This document shows positions 1 through 12,600 of a stretch of 64,000 nt of DNA, one piece after another. The DNA is from Mytilus trossulus. Lineage: Eukaryota > Mollusca > Bivalvia > Mytilida > Mytilidae. Both the position numbers and the translations under genes were made by a program. Location: assembly GCF_036588685.1 (NCBI RefSeq), contig NC_086378.1, positions 26,947,578 to 27,011,577 on the forward strand, in the 5' to 3' direction. Below the pieces are notes generated by a model. That model saw nothing but the letters and a program-made list of their open reading frames with translations. It did not search any database and was not told the DNA's origin. Position 1 is the stretch's first letter. Every line of letters begins with the position of its first letter.

Positions 1-24
1 GTTGTATATATATATATATATTCA
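1..24. repeat. (TA)n microsatellite
   Basis: A short run of alternating T and A opens the window. Confidence 0.8.
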
Positions 25-39
25 CTTTGCTAAATATAA

Positions 40-110
40 AAAAGAAATGTGGTATGATTGCCAATGAGACAATGAAATTCAAAGATAATATTTAACCCTG
101 AAATAAGAGG
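40..110 (+). repeat. Fragment of the 'GTGGTATGATTGCCAATGAG' dispersed repeat
   Basis: It contains the motif ATGTGGTATGATTGCCAATG followed by AGACAA. The motif recurs about a dozen times in this window on both strands (for example 4285, 16420, 25885, 27475, 28590 and 50530), which marks a high-copy dispersed element. Only the head of the element is present here. Confidence 0.6.
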
Positions 111-179
111 AACAAAATAAGTTCCACTTGATGGGATAATTAACTTAAAAATAAAATAAAATATTACTTTTAGTCCTGC

Positions 180-864
180 GTATTCGTGGTTACACATTTT
201 TTGTGGAATTTATGGGAAAAGGTGGACCAACACAATGCACTGTGCGCAAATAAATGTGTTGTTGCGTCTGAGGATACAATAAACGAACATGTTAGGTTTT
301 ATAAATATTTAATTCAAATTGTATATCGTCATAATGTCACTGTAATGATTGAAGTTCACCACCCTTTTAAAGATTTCGTGTAATGGTTGATTTGTGTACA
401 GCCCCAACATAAATTCATTACAAATCTTTGAACCCTTTTAAATTAAAGTCCTCGCAGCTTTATCATGTTGCATCCTTTTGAACTCATGATATATTATAAA
501 AGCAAAAAATAAACCACTGTACATAGTATGGTAAGTAATTGAAATGATAATCACTGTTTCGTTATGTTTGCCGTATAAGATTAATAAAGATAATATTTCA
601 CTTATCATAAAATCAGGTGTAAACAACATGTATACCTGACTTAATTTTCCTTCCGTAAAGGTAACATGGAAACTGTAACATTTACAGGCTCAGATGGTAT
701 GTGATTTGATTTTACTTCCTTTACGGGCTTATGTTTAAGTTCGAAACGCGATGTTTTTGAAATATCCATTCAATTCAAGTCAAAGTCTTCTTTAAGCTAT
801 CCTTAAAACGATTCTTTTGTTCGAGATCCTTTACAATGCATATGAATATGTATCGCTTTAAACC
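180..864. other. No gene recognised
   Basis: AT-rich DNA. One 65-codon open frame (186-383, +) has no recognisable motif, no good splice context and no relative elsewhere in the window. I treat it as chance. Confidence 0.5.
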
Positions 865-3300
865 ATCTCTAGTCTAAACGAGTGTCCAATCAATATGTCG
901 CCCAATAAATAGTCCGGAGTCTAGACGAGTGTATATTAAATATGTCGCATTTTAAATCGTCACAAGTCAAGAAAAGTGTTGAATCAACATGTCGCGAAAT
1001 CGTCCCGAGTCTGTACAAGCGTTATATTGATAAGTCTCACTTTAAATCATCCCGAGCATAGAAAAGCGCCATATGAAGATGTCTTGCTTTAATTTGTACC
1101 GAATCTAGACAAGTGTGAAATCTAATTGAAAAAGTTTTGTTTAAATTGTTGCGATACTAGACTTGCTTCAAATCAATATGTCTCTCCTTAATCGCCCCAA
1201 GTCGATTTAAATGGAGAATCAGTATATCTCGATTTGAATCGTTTCGATTCTTAACAAGCAACACATCAATATGTCTCGCTTTTTATCGTCCCGAGTCTAG
1301 ACAAGCGCCAAACCAATATCTTGCGTTTTAATTGTCCCGATACTAGACACATGTCAGATCAATATGTTTTGTTTAATTTGTCCACATACTAGACACATGT
1401 CAGTTCAATATGTTCCGTTTAATTGTCCCGATACTACACACATGTCAGATCAATATGTCTCGTTTGAATTGTCCCGATACTAGACACATGTCAGATCAAT
1501 ATGTTTCGTTTGAATTGTCCCGATACTACACACATGTCAGATCAATATGTTTCGTTTGAATTGTCCCGATACTACACACATGCCAGTTCAATATGTTTCG
1601 TTTGAATTGTCCCGATACTACACACATGTCAGATCAATATGTTTCGTTTGAATTGTCCCGATACTACACACATGTCAGATCAATATGTTTCGTTTGAATT
1701 GTCCCGATACTACACACATGTCAGATCAATATGTTTCGTTTGAATTGTCCCGATACTACACACATGTCAGATCAATATGTCTCGTTTGAATTGTCCCGAT
1801 ACTACACACATGTCAGATCAATATGTTTCGTTTGAATTGTCCCGATACTACACACATGTCAGATCAATATGTTTCGTTTGAATTGTCCCGATACTACACA
1901 CATGCCAGATCAATATGTTTCGTTTGAATTGTCCCGATACTACACACATGTCAGATCAATATGTTTCGTTTGAATTGTCCCGATACTACACACATGTCAG
2001 ATCAATATGTTTCGTTTGAATTGTCCCGATACTACACACATGTCAGATCAATATGTCTCGTTTGAATTGTCCCGATACTACACACATGTCAGATCAATAT
2101 GTTTCGTTTGAATTGTCCCGATACTACACACATGTCAGATCAATATGTTTCGTTTGAATTGTCCCGATACTACACACATGCCAGATCAATATGTTTCGTT
2201 TGAATTGTCCCGATACTACACACATGCCAGATCAATATGTTTCGTTTGAATTGTCCCGATACTACACACATGCCAGATCAATATGTTTTGTTGGAATTGT
2301 CCCGATACTAGACACATGTCAGATCAATATATTTCGTTAGAATTGTCCCGATACTAGACACATGTCATATCAATATGTCTCGTTTGAATTGTCCCGATGC
2401 TAGACACGTGTCAGATCAATATGTCTTGTTTAAATTTTCCCGATACTAGACACCTGTCAGATCAATATGTTTCGTTAGAATTGTCCCTATACTAGTCACA
2501 TATCAGATCAATATGTTTCGTTAGAATAGTCCCGATACTAGACGCGTGTCAGATCAATATGTTTCGTTAGAATTGTCCCTATACTAGTCACATATCAGAT
2601 CAATATGTTTCGTTAGAATAGTCCCGATACTAGACGCGTGTCAGATCAACATGTTTCGTTAGAATTGTTCCTATACTAGACACATGTCAGATCAACATGT
2701 TTCGTTAGAATTGTTCCTATACTAGACACATGTCAGATCAAAATGTTTCGTTAGAATTGTCCCGATACTAGACACGTGTCAGATCAAAATGTTTCGTTAG
2801 AATTGTCCCGATACTAGACACGTGTCAGATCAAAATGTTTCGTTAGAATTGTCCCTATACTAGACACGTGTCAGATCAATATGTTTCGTTAGAATTGTCC
2901 CAAAACTAGACACATGTTAGATCAATATGTTCCGTTAAGTTGTTCTGATACTAGACACGTGTCAGATCAATATGTTTCGTTAGAATTGTCCCTATACTAG
3001 ACACATGTCAGATCAATATGTAAACTGTAAAATAGTAAATTGTAAAATAGTAAACTGTGTTATAAGTATGTCCCGTATCAAATCGTCTCGAGTGAAGACA
3101 AGGGTCAAAATAATATGTGTCATTCGTAACATTCCAGCGTGTTTGAAAACAAGTGTGAAAAAAATTGTCTCGCGTAAACCGTTCAAGGTCTGGAAAAGTG
3201 CCAAAACAATATGTCTACCCTTTAATCGTCCCGAGTCTGGATAAGACTCAAAACAAACTGTCTTCCTTTAAATCTGACCGAGTCTAGACAACTAGAAGAG
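865..3300. repeat. 46-bp satellite array with homogeneous core and decayed edges
   Basis: The core (about 1330-3020) is head-to-tail copies of a 46-bp unit holding GAATTGTCCCGATACTA, CACATGTCAGATCAATATGT and a CGTTTG/CGTTAG junction. Neighbouring core units differ by only a few bases. On the left (865-1330) and right (3060-3300) the same pattern persists in strongly diverged form (CGTCCCGAGTCTAGACAAG with AATATGTC) with looser spacing. The left core mostly has TACTACACACATGTC, while the right half has TACTAGACACGTGTC, so two subfamilies occupy two blocks. The repeat has no coding capacity. Confidence 0.95.
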
Positions 3301-4280
3301 AATAATTTTACACAGATACATGTTGTAACAAACAGGAAATGCAACAAATCATATCACATTTCCCGAATAAAATTTATCAAGAAACTTTATTCCACACGTG
3401 TCAGGATAACTATTTTACCTCTGAACACGTTCCTTTTTACAATATGATAATTTCAAACCGTTTGATTTCACGTGAAAAAATTGTTATATTTTGGGGGGTT
3501 GATAACAGAATGTAGGACTTGATACATACGCAAATTAGTTAAAGGTTTTGTTAATATCCAGTGGCAAATAGTTCATGTAAATTCGGGACGTCAGATACAT
3601 TTATTACATTTAAAGTTCTAAAGACATCTAGAGTTCAAGACACGGTCTTCGAGGCAGATATGAGTGTACTGACTGGCATATAACAGAGCCGTATCTTCAT
3701 GTTCATGTTCGAGTGTTCCTATTCTAAAGCAGCTAAATTTACTGTTACAGATTAATCTTTTGCGTGGTTTATATTGTTTGTGCATTTGTGCTCTTTGGAA
3801 CGTATCCTCCATAATTATATGTTGTCTATCGAGTTAATTATGTTTTAGTTTCCGCATTATTGAAAGAAGTTTAGCTGTCTAATTTAGAGTTTTAAATCAA
3901 AGAGTAAACATGGTGCATTTTTATTCTTGAGATATACAAGCATCCGCACCTAGAATATTTTTGTTTGATTATTAAAACATTGAAGTTTTAAAAGTGACAT
4001 TGGTAATTTTCTCTCATAAGCATCACCATTAATTTCAGTTGAAACCAGAGAAGAATTACAGGCTGTTATAACAAGGTCAGATATATTACATGTATCTTAT
4101 TAAATAAAGCACAAATTATCTGTAATTAATTTTATAATTGAACAGATCATTTATAAAAGAAACAGTCGTGAAATTTCTATCAATAAAAGAGATATTGAAA
4201 AAATCTGAGTGCTTTTATATATACTAAATACAAATTACATTTTTATTTCAATGGACCATTACAAAATAATATACATTTAA
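3300..4280. other. No gene recognised
   Basis: AT-rich spacer. Short open frames on both strands show no known motif, and I see no tandem structure. Confidence 0.5.
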
Positions 4281-4284
4281 GAAA

Positions 4285-4810
4285 TAACATGTGGTATAAC
4301 TGCCAATGAGACAACTCCACAAGAGCCCAAATGACAAAGAAATTAACAGCAATAGGTCACCGTACGGCCTTCTACAATGAGCAAAGCTGATATCGCAAAG
4401 TCAGCTATGAAAGGCCCCAAAATGACAAATGTAAAAAATATTCAAACGTGAAAACTAACGGCCTTATTTATGTAAAAAAGCAACGAAAAACAAACATGTA
4501 ACACATCAACAAACGACAACTACTAAATTACAGGCTCCTGACTTGGGACAGGCACATACATAAAGAATGTGGCATGAGTGAAGCATGTTAGCAGGATCTC
4601 ATATCTCCCCTAACATGTGACAGTGGTGTTACATTACAACATAAGCACGAACTATAAACATCAGTTGAAAAACTCATCAGATTGACACAAAAAAAAATAC
4701 TACACCAGAGTGGACGTGGGTTGCAATCTTTTTTTAGTTTTGCTTCGACACATTTACTTAGATATAGGAAGATGTGGTGTGAGTGCCAATGAGACAATTG
4801 TTTGTTAATT
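4285..4810 (+). repeat. Dispersed mussel-type repeat, longer copy
   Basis: It starts with TGTGGTATAACTGCCAATGAG, continues through TAGGTCACCGTACGGCCTTC and AAAGGCCCCAAAATGACAAA, and ends in CAGGCTCCTGACTTGGGACA, with a second head (GATGTGGTGTGAGTGCCAAT) near 4770. The same ordered blocks occur at 25885, 27475, 28590 and 50530 (+) and 21660 and 26880 (-). No terminal repeats or protein are visible, so the class of element is uncertain. Confidence 0.7.
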
Positions 4811-4939
4811 CGTAATTTGCTCGGTGACATCGTTCGAGTATATAAAAAAAATATCAACAAAAAAAAGAAAATAATAATAATAATTATGCGTTAAAAGTAA
4901 AATCACAAAAATACTGAATTCCGAGGAAAATTCACAACG

Positions 4940-5110
4940 CAAAGTCCGTAATCAAATGATAAAACACATCTAACAAATGGACAACAGCTGTCAAAATGAT
5001 GGATCGAACCTGGTTTTATGACGCTAAACCTCCCACTTGTACGAAAGTCTAAACAAATTCCGTTATATTTACAACGATGCGTAAACAAAACAGACATCAT
5101 GTAGGTAAAA
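4940..5110 (+). repeat. Dispersed repeat fragment (CCTGGTTTTRTGRC / AAACCTCCC block)
   Basis: The block GAACCTGGTTTTATGACG followed by TAAACCTCCCACTTGTA matches similar blocks at 18025 and 61345, where it ends a longer repeat. Confidence 0.5.
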
Positions 5111-5383
5111 TTGTCAAAATAGGGGCACAGCAGTCATCACCGTGTCACAATCTCAATTAGAACAGCACCAAAAAGCATCTATCAAATGTAACAACAACAT
5201 TCATAGCTTATTTATATATGTATTTTAAATCACCACATAAAGGATTAAAATATTTGAAGTCCTGTGATTGAATGGCAAGGTTCACTTCAACTCTAGTGTA
5301 ACAAATTACCACAGTTAAATATTCAAGACTTCATTACAGCACTTGATAAACTAACCACTGTTGTTACAAATTTGAAAGACAAA

Positions 5384-6661
5384 ATGGACGAATTGGAAAT
5401 ATCTATACAAGCAAATAACTTGTCAAATGCGAGTAGCATTCAAATATTAAATGACCGCATGACAGCTTTGTCAAAGGTGCGCATGCAACATGACCAACAA
5501 TCAATGGATAAGATGCAAGACATTGAAGCAGAAATTCAGAATGTTAATAAAAATTTGGAAAAAAAAGTTAACATGTTACAAGGAAAAACACAAAGCATCA
5601 GTGATAAAATAAAACTTTATGACCTGGAAACATCTAAATTACAAAAAAGCTTTATTGAGGAGGAAAATCTCTGTAACCAAATTACCCAAATGTTAGATGA
5701 AGATCAAACAATTCCAAAAACAACATGTGAAACAATATTACAGGAACATACACATGAACTAGAACAGCCAATAAATGCTGATATAAATGAAGAACCTCAA
5801 AATCCTGAGTATGATACCCAACCAAACTTTCCATTATCGGGAAGTAGAGTTTTAATTGCAGGAAGTTCAGTCCTAAAAGGAATTGACCCATCTAAATTAA
5901 AAGATTATATAGATGTTCATGTTCATAGAGGTGCAAATGTACTAGATTTATACGAAGACATAAGAAGTATGGATATGAGTTCATACAATACAATGATAAT
6001 CCATGTAGGTGGCAACGATGCAAGTAGCAAAATGAATGTACAACAGTTTGTGGACATTTTCCAAGAAATCATTAATCATGTAAGATGTCAAAACTGTCGA
6101 CCAATTGTTTCTGGAATTTTGCCAAGGATACGATGTGATGTCACCGAATATGACACAATCCTAAAAGAAATGTGTCATTATAATGATGTCAAATTCATAT
6201 CAAATTATGAATCTTTTGTATACAAAGATAATCATATAGCTAAATCATTTTACACCACAGATGGCATTCATCTGAATAGATATGGAACCATAAAGTTGTT
6301 GGCAAATGTTAATAAAGTAATTAAAGTATTCAAAGGAAAACCAATACAGCATCATTTCAACCAACAAAACAGAAATAGATATCAAAGTTCCAGTCACCAA
6401 TATTACACAAACAACTTCAAAAGGAGCCCTACAAAACCAAGATATCAATCTCGGAGTAACTTAAATACAACAGATAGAAGAAATTTCAACCATCCAGGAA
6501 TCAACCCAAGAAACGTAAAGGACAGTAATGATCTCTATATGAACTCTCGTGACTCGTGGGGAAACATTAATGAGCTAAATACACAAAATGTAGACAGAGC
6601 ACCATTGTTTAACTATCATTCACCAAACTCTGTACGTAAGTCAGATTATGTTCATAGGTAG
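5384..6661 (+). CDS. LINE ORF1 protein with SGNH/GDSL-esterase domain
   Basis: About 425 codons from the first in-frame ATG at 5384; an open frame extends upstream to about 5299, with a TTG at 5372. The first ~130 residues are rich in K, E, Q, N and L with heptad-like spacing, suggesting a coiled coil used for ORF1 multimerisation. Residues roughly 150-320 form an SGNH-hydrolase fold: block I VLIAGSSVLKG with the nucleophile serine, block III HVGGND, and block V DGIHLN with the Asp-His pair. The tail is basic and rich in Q, N, R and S, plausibly binding RNA. The protein would package element RNA, and the esterase's role in transposition is not known. The frame ends in TAG at 6659-6661, and the ORF2 frame continues in the same phase directly after it. 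Confidence 0.85.
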   Translation: MDELEISIQANNLSNASSIQILNDRMTALSKVRMQHDQQSMDKMQDIEAEIQNVNKNLEKKVNMLQGKTQSISDKIKLYDLETSKLQKSFIEEENLCNQITQMLDEDQTIPKTTCETILQEHTHELEQPINADINEEPQNPEYDTQPNFPLSGSRVLIAGSSVLKGIDPSKLKDYIDVHVHRGANVLDLYEDIRSMDMSSYNTMIIHVGGNDASSKMNVQQFVDIFQEIINHVRCQNCRPIVSGILPRIRCDVTEYDTILKEMCHYNDVKFISNYESFVYKDNHIAKSFYTTDGIHLNRYGTIKLLANVNKVIKVFKGKPIQHHFNQQNRNRYQSSSHQYYTNNFKRSPTKPRYQSRSNLNTTDRRNFNHPGINPRNVKDSNDLYMNSRDSWGNINELNTQNVDRAPLFNYHSPNSVRKSDYVHR

Positions 6662-8499
6662 CATTTAGCTTGTTCTAGTTTTTCAAACAGATATAATATT
6701 TTAAATCTGTTATGTGATAAATGTAGTAGTATACAATGCTCATGTTGTATAAAAGACATTGATAATATAAATAACAGTAATAATAATAAATGGAGAAAAT
6801 CCCAAAAGAGGCATACAAAGGGTAAAAATAAAACACCTAGTTCTGTAAATAAAAGTACAAATAATGAGGCAAGTTGGTTATTTAAAAAAGGGTTTAAACT
6901 AGGGTGTTTAAATATTCAACATTTACAACCAAAAATTGAAGAAATAAAATTTCTATTAAAATATGAACAATTATTTGATATATTTGGTATGGTAGAAACA
7001 TTTTTAAATGATGAAATTGGTACCGAAACATTACAAATTGAAGGTTACAAAATAGAACGAAAAGATAGAAACGCTATTAATTATGGCGGAGGTGTAATTG
7101 CGTACATACGAAATAGTGTATGTCATCAGAGAAGAGTCGATTTAGAAATAAGTAGTATTGAATCTTTATGGATTGAAATTAAATTTCCAAACACAAACTC
7201 TATTTAAATAGGCATTTTTTATCGTCCACCAAGCTCATTTCAATCTTGGATTGATTCAGCTGAAAAAGAAATAGATAAAGCTTCCGCAGAAAATAAAGAA
7301 ATTATACTCTTAGGAGATTTTAATATAAACTATTCACAAATAAATCATACAGTTGTCGGAAATCAAAAATGGAAGGACTGTATTAATTTGTATGGTTTAC
7401 AACAAATTGTACATAAACCGACAAGAGTAACAAATAAATGTGAAACTACCATAGACCATATATATACAACCGATGTAGACCATATTATAGAAGTAAATGT
7501 GCCTAGTTATGCTGTCAGTGATCATTATCCTGTTTGTGTAACAAGAAAACTTAACCCAAAAATATCAAAAATGGAGCACTTGTCCATAGAATATAGATCA
7601 TTTAAACAATTTGATAAAAATAAATTTATTGAAAATTTAACAAATACTCCTTTTCATCTCATTGAATCGATTGGAGATGTTGATGAAGCAGCTAATTATT
7701 GGTACAATCTATTTCTAAGCACTCTAGAGAAACATGCTCCTAAGAAAATTAAAAGGGTAAAAAATATCCAACAACCAGAGTGGTGGACTTCTGATATAAA
7801 TAGCGCTAGACACAAAAGAGATCATTTTCACAGAATTAATGATATATATAATTATAAGATTTGGCGTAATAAAGTTACATTTTTAGTAGAACAGGCAAAG
7901 AAAAAATATTTTCAAAATGCTATTTCAAATTGTAAAGATAGTAAAACTATTTGGAAGTATGTCAAAAGTCTTAATCCTAAAAAAATACATAGACGTTACG
8001 CTAGATGTTGGTGTCACTTTTGGTAACGTCGTATGTTAACGTCAAAATCACATATATTGACGTTTTGTAATATCATGATATTGACGTCCAGAATATACGT
8101 TAAACACTTGGTTTTCTGTTAATAAAAGGTGTATGCCAGGTGGCCTCTAGACAAATGGAAATATAAGGAATACCTATGGTGTTCTGTGAAAGGACAGAAA
8201 TGTCGGATATACGCTACATTCAAGTCCACTCGTATGCATTCATGCACAATTTGTTTCAAAAATAATGTTTACCTGTTGAAAAAAAAAACAGATTTTTGTT
8301 TTTATGAAAATCGTACTGAAGAAGAAATACGCCTTACACTTTTTAGGTTTTTTTTAACACTTGTTCATTTTGTTTTTTTTTACCTTAAATATGGCTGTAG
8401 GGAGGACCGGTATAATTTTTTTTTTAGGTCAACCTTTAACAAATCAATTTTCAATAATTGTAAGATTTTAATGTCTGTCAAAATTGTATGATGACAATA

Positions 8500-8705
8500 T
8501 ATTTGATTGCAAAGTTTAATTTTTGGGGAAATGGGATGGTTGTAAAAGGCTCGCCTTCGGGTGCAGGAATTTCTCGCTGCATTGATGGACTTCGGCTGTT
8601 GTCTGCTCTTTGTCGAGTTGTTGTCTCTTTGACACATTACCTATTCTCATTCTCAATCTTATATTTTATGTTTAACTTTGTTCTGTATTTGTTTTGCTGT
8701 TATTT
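8500..8705 (+). repeat. Dispersed repeat (TTGTCGAGTTGTTGTCTCTTTGACACATT block)
   Basis: The blocks CTCGCTGCATTGATGGAC, GGCTGTTGTCTGCTCTTTG, GTTGTTGTCTCTTTGACACA and CATTCTCAATCTTAT match, in the same order, the repeat at 19560-19697. Here it lies inside the TIR-bounded insert. Confidence 0.7.
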
Positions 8706-9409
8706 TTTTCTCTCAGTTACCTGTTTTTGTCGTTGATGGTATCTTATTTAAATTTTTTTGTTTGGCCAATCTTTATTTTCAACAAAATGATTTTCTGTTC
8801 CTTAGAATACAATTCTAGTGATAAGTAAAGATGTACTTAAGTGTCATGTGATTTTCTCCCGAGTAAAATTTCTTATTTCATGCACACAATATCACAATCA
8901 AAATACTCATTGTATAATGCAAGATTTAACTAACGCGAGAAATAGATAAATTACGCTTCATACATTTCTAAATCACTTCTTTTAATATCAATTGGAGAAA
9001 TAAAATAATAATAAAATATTCTTCAATGTAATAGATGTTGAATTAATATTGAGAAAGTTCTATGTAGTGCTCTCATCCTGTGCGTGACACATTATGAAGC
9101 GATGACACAATATAAATTACAAATGATAATCAATGAATAAGTTCATATAAATTAACACATTCCAAAATATTATTGTTCTCTTCTTCGGTTAAAACGAGCG
9201 TATTTCTTGTCAAAATACTGTCTTGGCATACATACAACACCGAAGCGCTCGGGACAATTGAATTTTGATTTTTCAAAAAGACTATACTATAAAACGTGAT
9301 TTTTTTTCTTCATGAAATAATGTCCATTAGTTACAGATGTTCTTTCAGGGAGAGTCAACCCCACTCATCAGTTTCTTCTGCTGTTAACAAATGACTCCTC
9401 GATGTTGCT

Positions 9410-9622
9410 TTAAGGAGGAAGAAATGATTTCCTCATCACATAAAACTGCAAAACTTTACCGGTATTTATCATATCAGCTACTGTCTCATAATTGTCATCT
9501 TCTAATGTCTCGTCCTCTGAATTGAAATCCTCTGCTTCTATTTTGACTTCTAACGAAATACCAACTTGATCAGGAAACAAACAATGGTCACCCTCAAGGC
9601 ACCCGTCGCAATAGCACGACAC
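9410..9622 (-). CDS. Small cysteine-motif ORF inside the TIR insert, possible transposase remnant
   Basis: A 70-codon frame (first codon GTG) begins VSCYCDGCLEGDHC. The pattern C-x-C-x2-C-x5-C is followed by an acidic stretch and a basic end. This resembles the C-terminal Cys motif of uncharacterised mobile-element proteins in invertebrates, but I cannot name a family. It lies near the middle of the insert and could be all that is left of its protein, or a chance frame. Confidence 0.25.
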   Translation of the reverse strand: MSCYCDGCLEGDHCLFPDQVGISLEVKIEAEDFNSEDETLEDDNYETVADMINTGKVLQFYVMRKSFLPP

Positions 9623-12600
9623 GGTTCGAAGTAGTACCGTTTATGATTTTTTTTTGTTTCTACTCGATGTATGGTCCGTATCCCTTTATTGGTTTAAACG
9701 ATTTTCTATTTCTAGGAATTTCTTCTTTTTCGGATTTTTATGGTGACATTATATTGCATTTGTCTTCGTCATTGGAACTTTAAGTCTTACTAGTGGATAG
9801 ATGTATCATTGTCAACCACACCACATCTCCTTATTTATATATTTTGACACACTACATATTATTTCTAGTATAGTATTTTGCTCTATATGGCGTTAAAGAG
9901 CTTGCGTTGCGTTTTTTGTTGTTGTTTAGAAGTTAGTATAATTTTCTAACAAGTCAACTAAAATATCAGACATTTTAAGGTGAATATTTGACATGCCAAC
10001 CTAAATATCCCGAACATGTAGATTATAATGTCCAAAAGTTTCTTCGTCAATATCTATGTATTTAAAGGCAACATGAAGTATCGATGATTTTTATTTGATA
10101 CATATGTACTTTTAAAATATTTATCATAGAACGGGAAAAAATCAACCTATGGTTGGGAGTATTAATCATTATACTATTTACAAAATGTATTTGTAATTTA
10201 GTGTACCCAATTAGCTGCACGTACAAAATATCTCCGTATTTGATTGTTTACATATCGATGTGTCCGTGTGTCCGTATTCGTACATGTATACACAACGTTC
10301 AACTTTCTTATTCAATACTTTAATTGATACGAATATCCATTATGTATGAGGCTAGTTGTATTTCAGACGATAATAATATTCTCCACTGAAGATATTTATT
10401 TTATATATACATGTATACATTTTTTGGTTGTTGAGATTCTGTTTCATTAGCTTAACACAAAATGACATCAAAGAAAAAAGCATTTGATAGAAAAAGTATA
10501 TATATATTCTGAATTTAAGTTTTAGATGTTTGTATAACAAAATAAAATCGTTTCAAAAACGCCATAACGTGAAAAAAAGGTTACATGAAATGTGAACGTC
10601 AATAACGTCAAATTAGCGATGCTGTGACATTTTGGTAGACCGCCATGTGACCGATTTATTTTGATAATTTGTACATTAATCTTTATCCTATTTATATTGA
10701 AATGTTCCATTGATTTCAGAATTTCCGATTATCGCTTAAATTTTCTAAACAATTATATAGTTTTCTCTTATTTCTAAAGATTTGTAACAATTTTTTTGAG
10801 TATTTTAGAGAAAAAACGAAGATGCCCTTTTTGTGACATTTTGGTAGACACCCTTCCAACGCATAAGTAAACGATATAAATGGACAAAAATATAAACGAA
10901 TGCAAACAACCGTTTCATTTTAATTAGGAATTTATCATATTGGCTTCATTTCGCCGTTCTGAAATGTATAACCCTTTTTTTTTCATCGTTTTCTTTAAAA
11001 ACCATCAAAATTACTAACGTTAAACGTTAGTTAAAAGTTTTGTGACGGGAGCCATGTGGGGATTCATATACATGATATGGTTTTATGTAATGCTAAAAAA
11101 GAGACTGCTATATGAATAAATGCCGCTCAGATGTTCTAGATTACCGGACATGTAGTATTTTCTGACTAGATAACATGTTTTACATATTTTTACTCGGTAT
11201 TGATAATTTCAAGTAGAGCATGTTTTTTTAAACGTTGTTGTGACAGTGTTTTTCGGGGCTTTGATTCTGATTATGATGTCGAAGTTCTCTTGGAATTCGT
11301 TCTTTTAAATTGGGAATCAATGTTTTTAAAGCATTTTCCAAGTTTGTTTTACATAATGATATTCGATAAAATGACTTCGATGACAAATTATATCACTGTC
11401 GATAGATTTTCACCTGTGATGCCGCAAAGGGCTTATATTTTTTCTTCAGTGTCTACAAGCTGAAATGGCTTCTTCCAAGGTCTACTCGATTCAAAAATGG
11501 CGTCGATTACGTCATACAAATATGCCGTCACAAAGCCCTAACGTTCCTCTTCAAAATGGTATACAATTTTTATATTTTATCTATTTGTGGTTATCCGAAA
11601 GTAGGAGGAACCCTCAAAAACAACATCAGTATGTTACCCGTCTACACGCAAAAACATGTGATTTTTCTCGTTTGTTTTTGGAAAACTGATTGACAAAAGT
11701 GAATAAAAAATAAAAAGCCACCTTAAAAATTTAAATTTAAGTGCTCCGAAGATTTTAACACAAAAAAACAGTTGATCTTTACGGTATTTTTCTTATTTGA
11801 AGCCAATTATTGGTCATAGGTGAATGAAATCAGAAAACGTCACCAACATCGAGCGTAACGTCATAATAATATCACGCATTTAGAATATAAAAATAATGTA
11901 ATTCAAAATGATGTTGATATAGCAAATACATTTAAGTTGCATTTCACAAATATTGCTGAAGGTTTAGTTGATAACAAATTATGTAATAGTGATGATGGTG
12001 CCAATTTTGATGAACTCAATAAATTTGTAAAATCAAAGTTACAAAGGGGTAGTGAAAAATTCATTATACCAGAAATGAGTATTTTAGATGTAAATATGTA
12101 TTTAAAAAAACTTGACAAGTCGAAAGCAACTGGTTTAGATGATGTCGGACCAAATATTTTGAGTATGTGCAGCGATGTCATAGCACCAGCTTTGACATAT
12201 ATATTTAATCTAAGTATCAAATGTGGTAAATTTCCAAGTATTTTTAAAACTGCAAGAGTATGTCCAATTTTTAAAAGTGGCGATGCCTGTAATCCTGATA
12301 ATTATAGACCAATAGCAGTTTTGCCTTGTCTCTCTAAAATCATAGAACGACATATAGCTAATAGTTTGTATATATATTTTTAAATAGCAATGACCTTCTT
12401 AATACTACACAGTCAGGTTTCAGACCTAAGCATTCGTGTACTACTGCACTTACTAAATTAGTAGATGAATGGTTAGCAAATATAGATAATGGAGAGATAA
12501 ACGGAGTTATATTTTTAGATTTAAAGAAAGCTTTTGATCTGGTTAATCATATAATTTTATTGAAAACACTTGAATATTATAATGTTTCAAATAGTACACT

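Larger units (their letters stand above)
7992..11862. mobile_element. 3.87-kb insert with ~24-bp terminal inverted repeats inside LINE ORF2
   Basis: The left end GACGTTACGCTAGATGTTGG and the right end, read on the minus strand, GACGTTACGCTCGATGTTGG match at all but one of 20 positions, and similarity goes on to TG(T/A)C and TTTT. The flanks are ATA on both sides (7989-7991 and 11863-11865). Removing the insert plus one ATA rejoins LINE ORF2 in frame (residues KIH then NNITH). This is the mark of a DNA transposon with a ~3-bp target duplication. The interior has no convincing transposase, so it is probably non-autonomous. Superfamily is undetermined. Confidence 0.82.

Noticed and set aside
186-383. 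65-codon frame near the left edge
   Set aside because: No motif, homologue or splice support that I can see.
1330-3020. CRISPR-like array
   Set aside because: The whole 46-bp unit repeats; there are no unique spacers between repeats and the context is eukaryotic.
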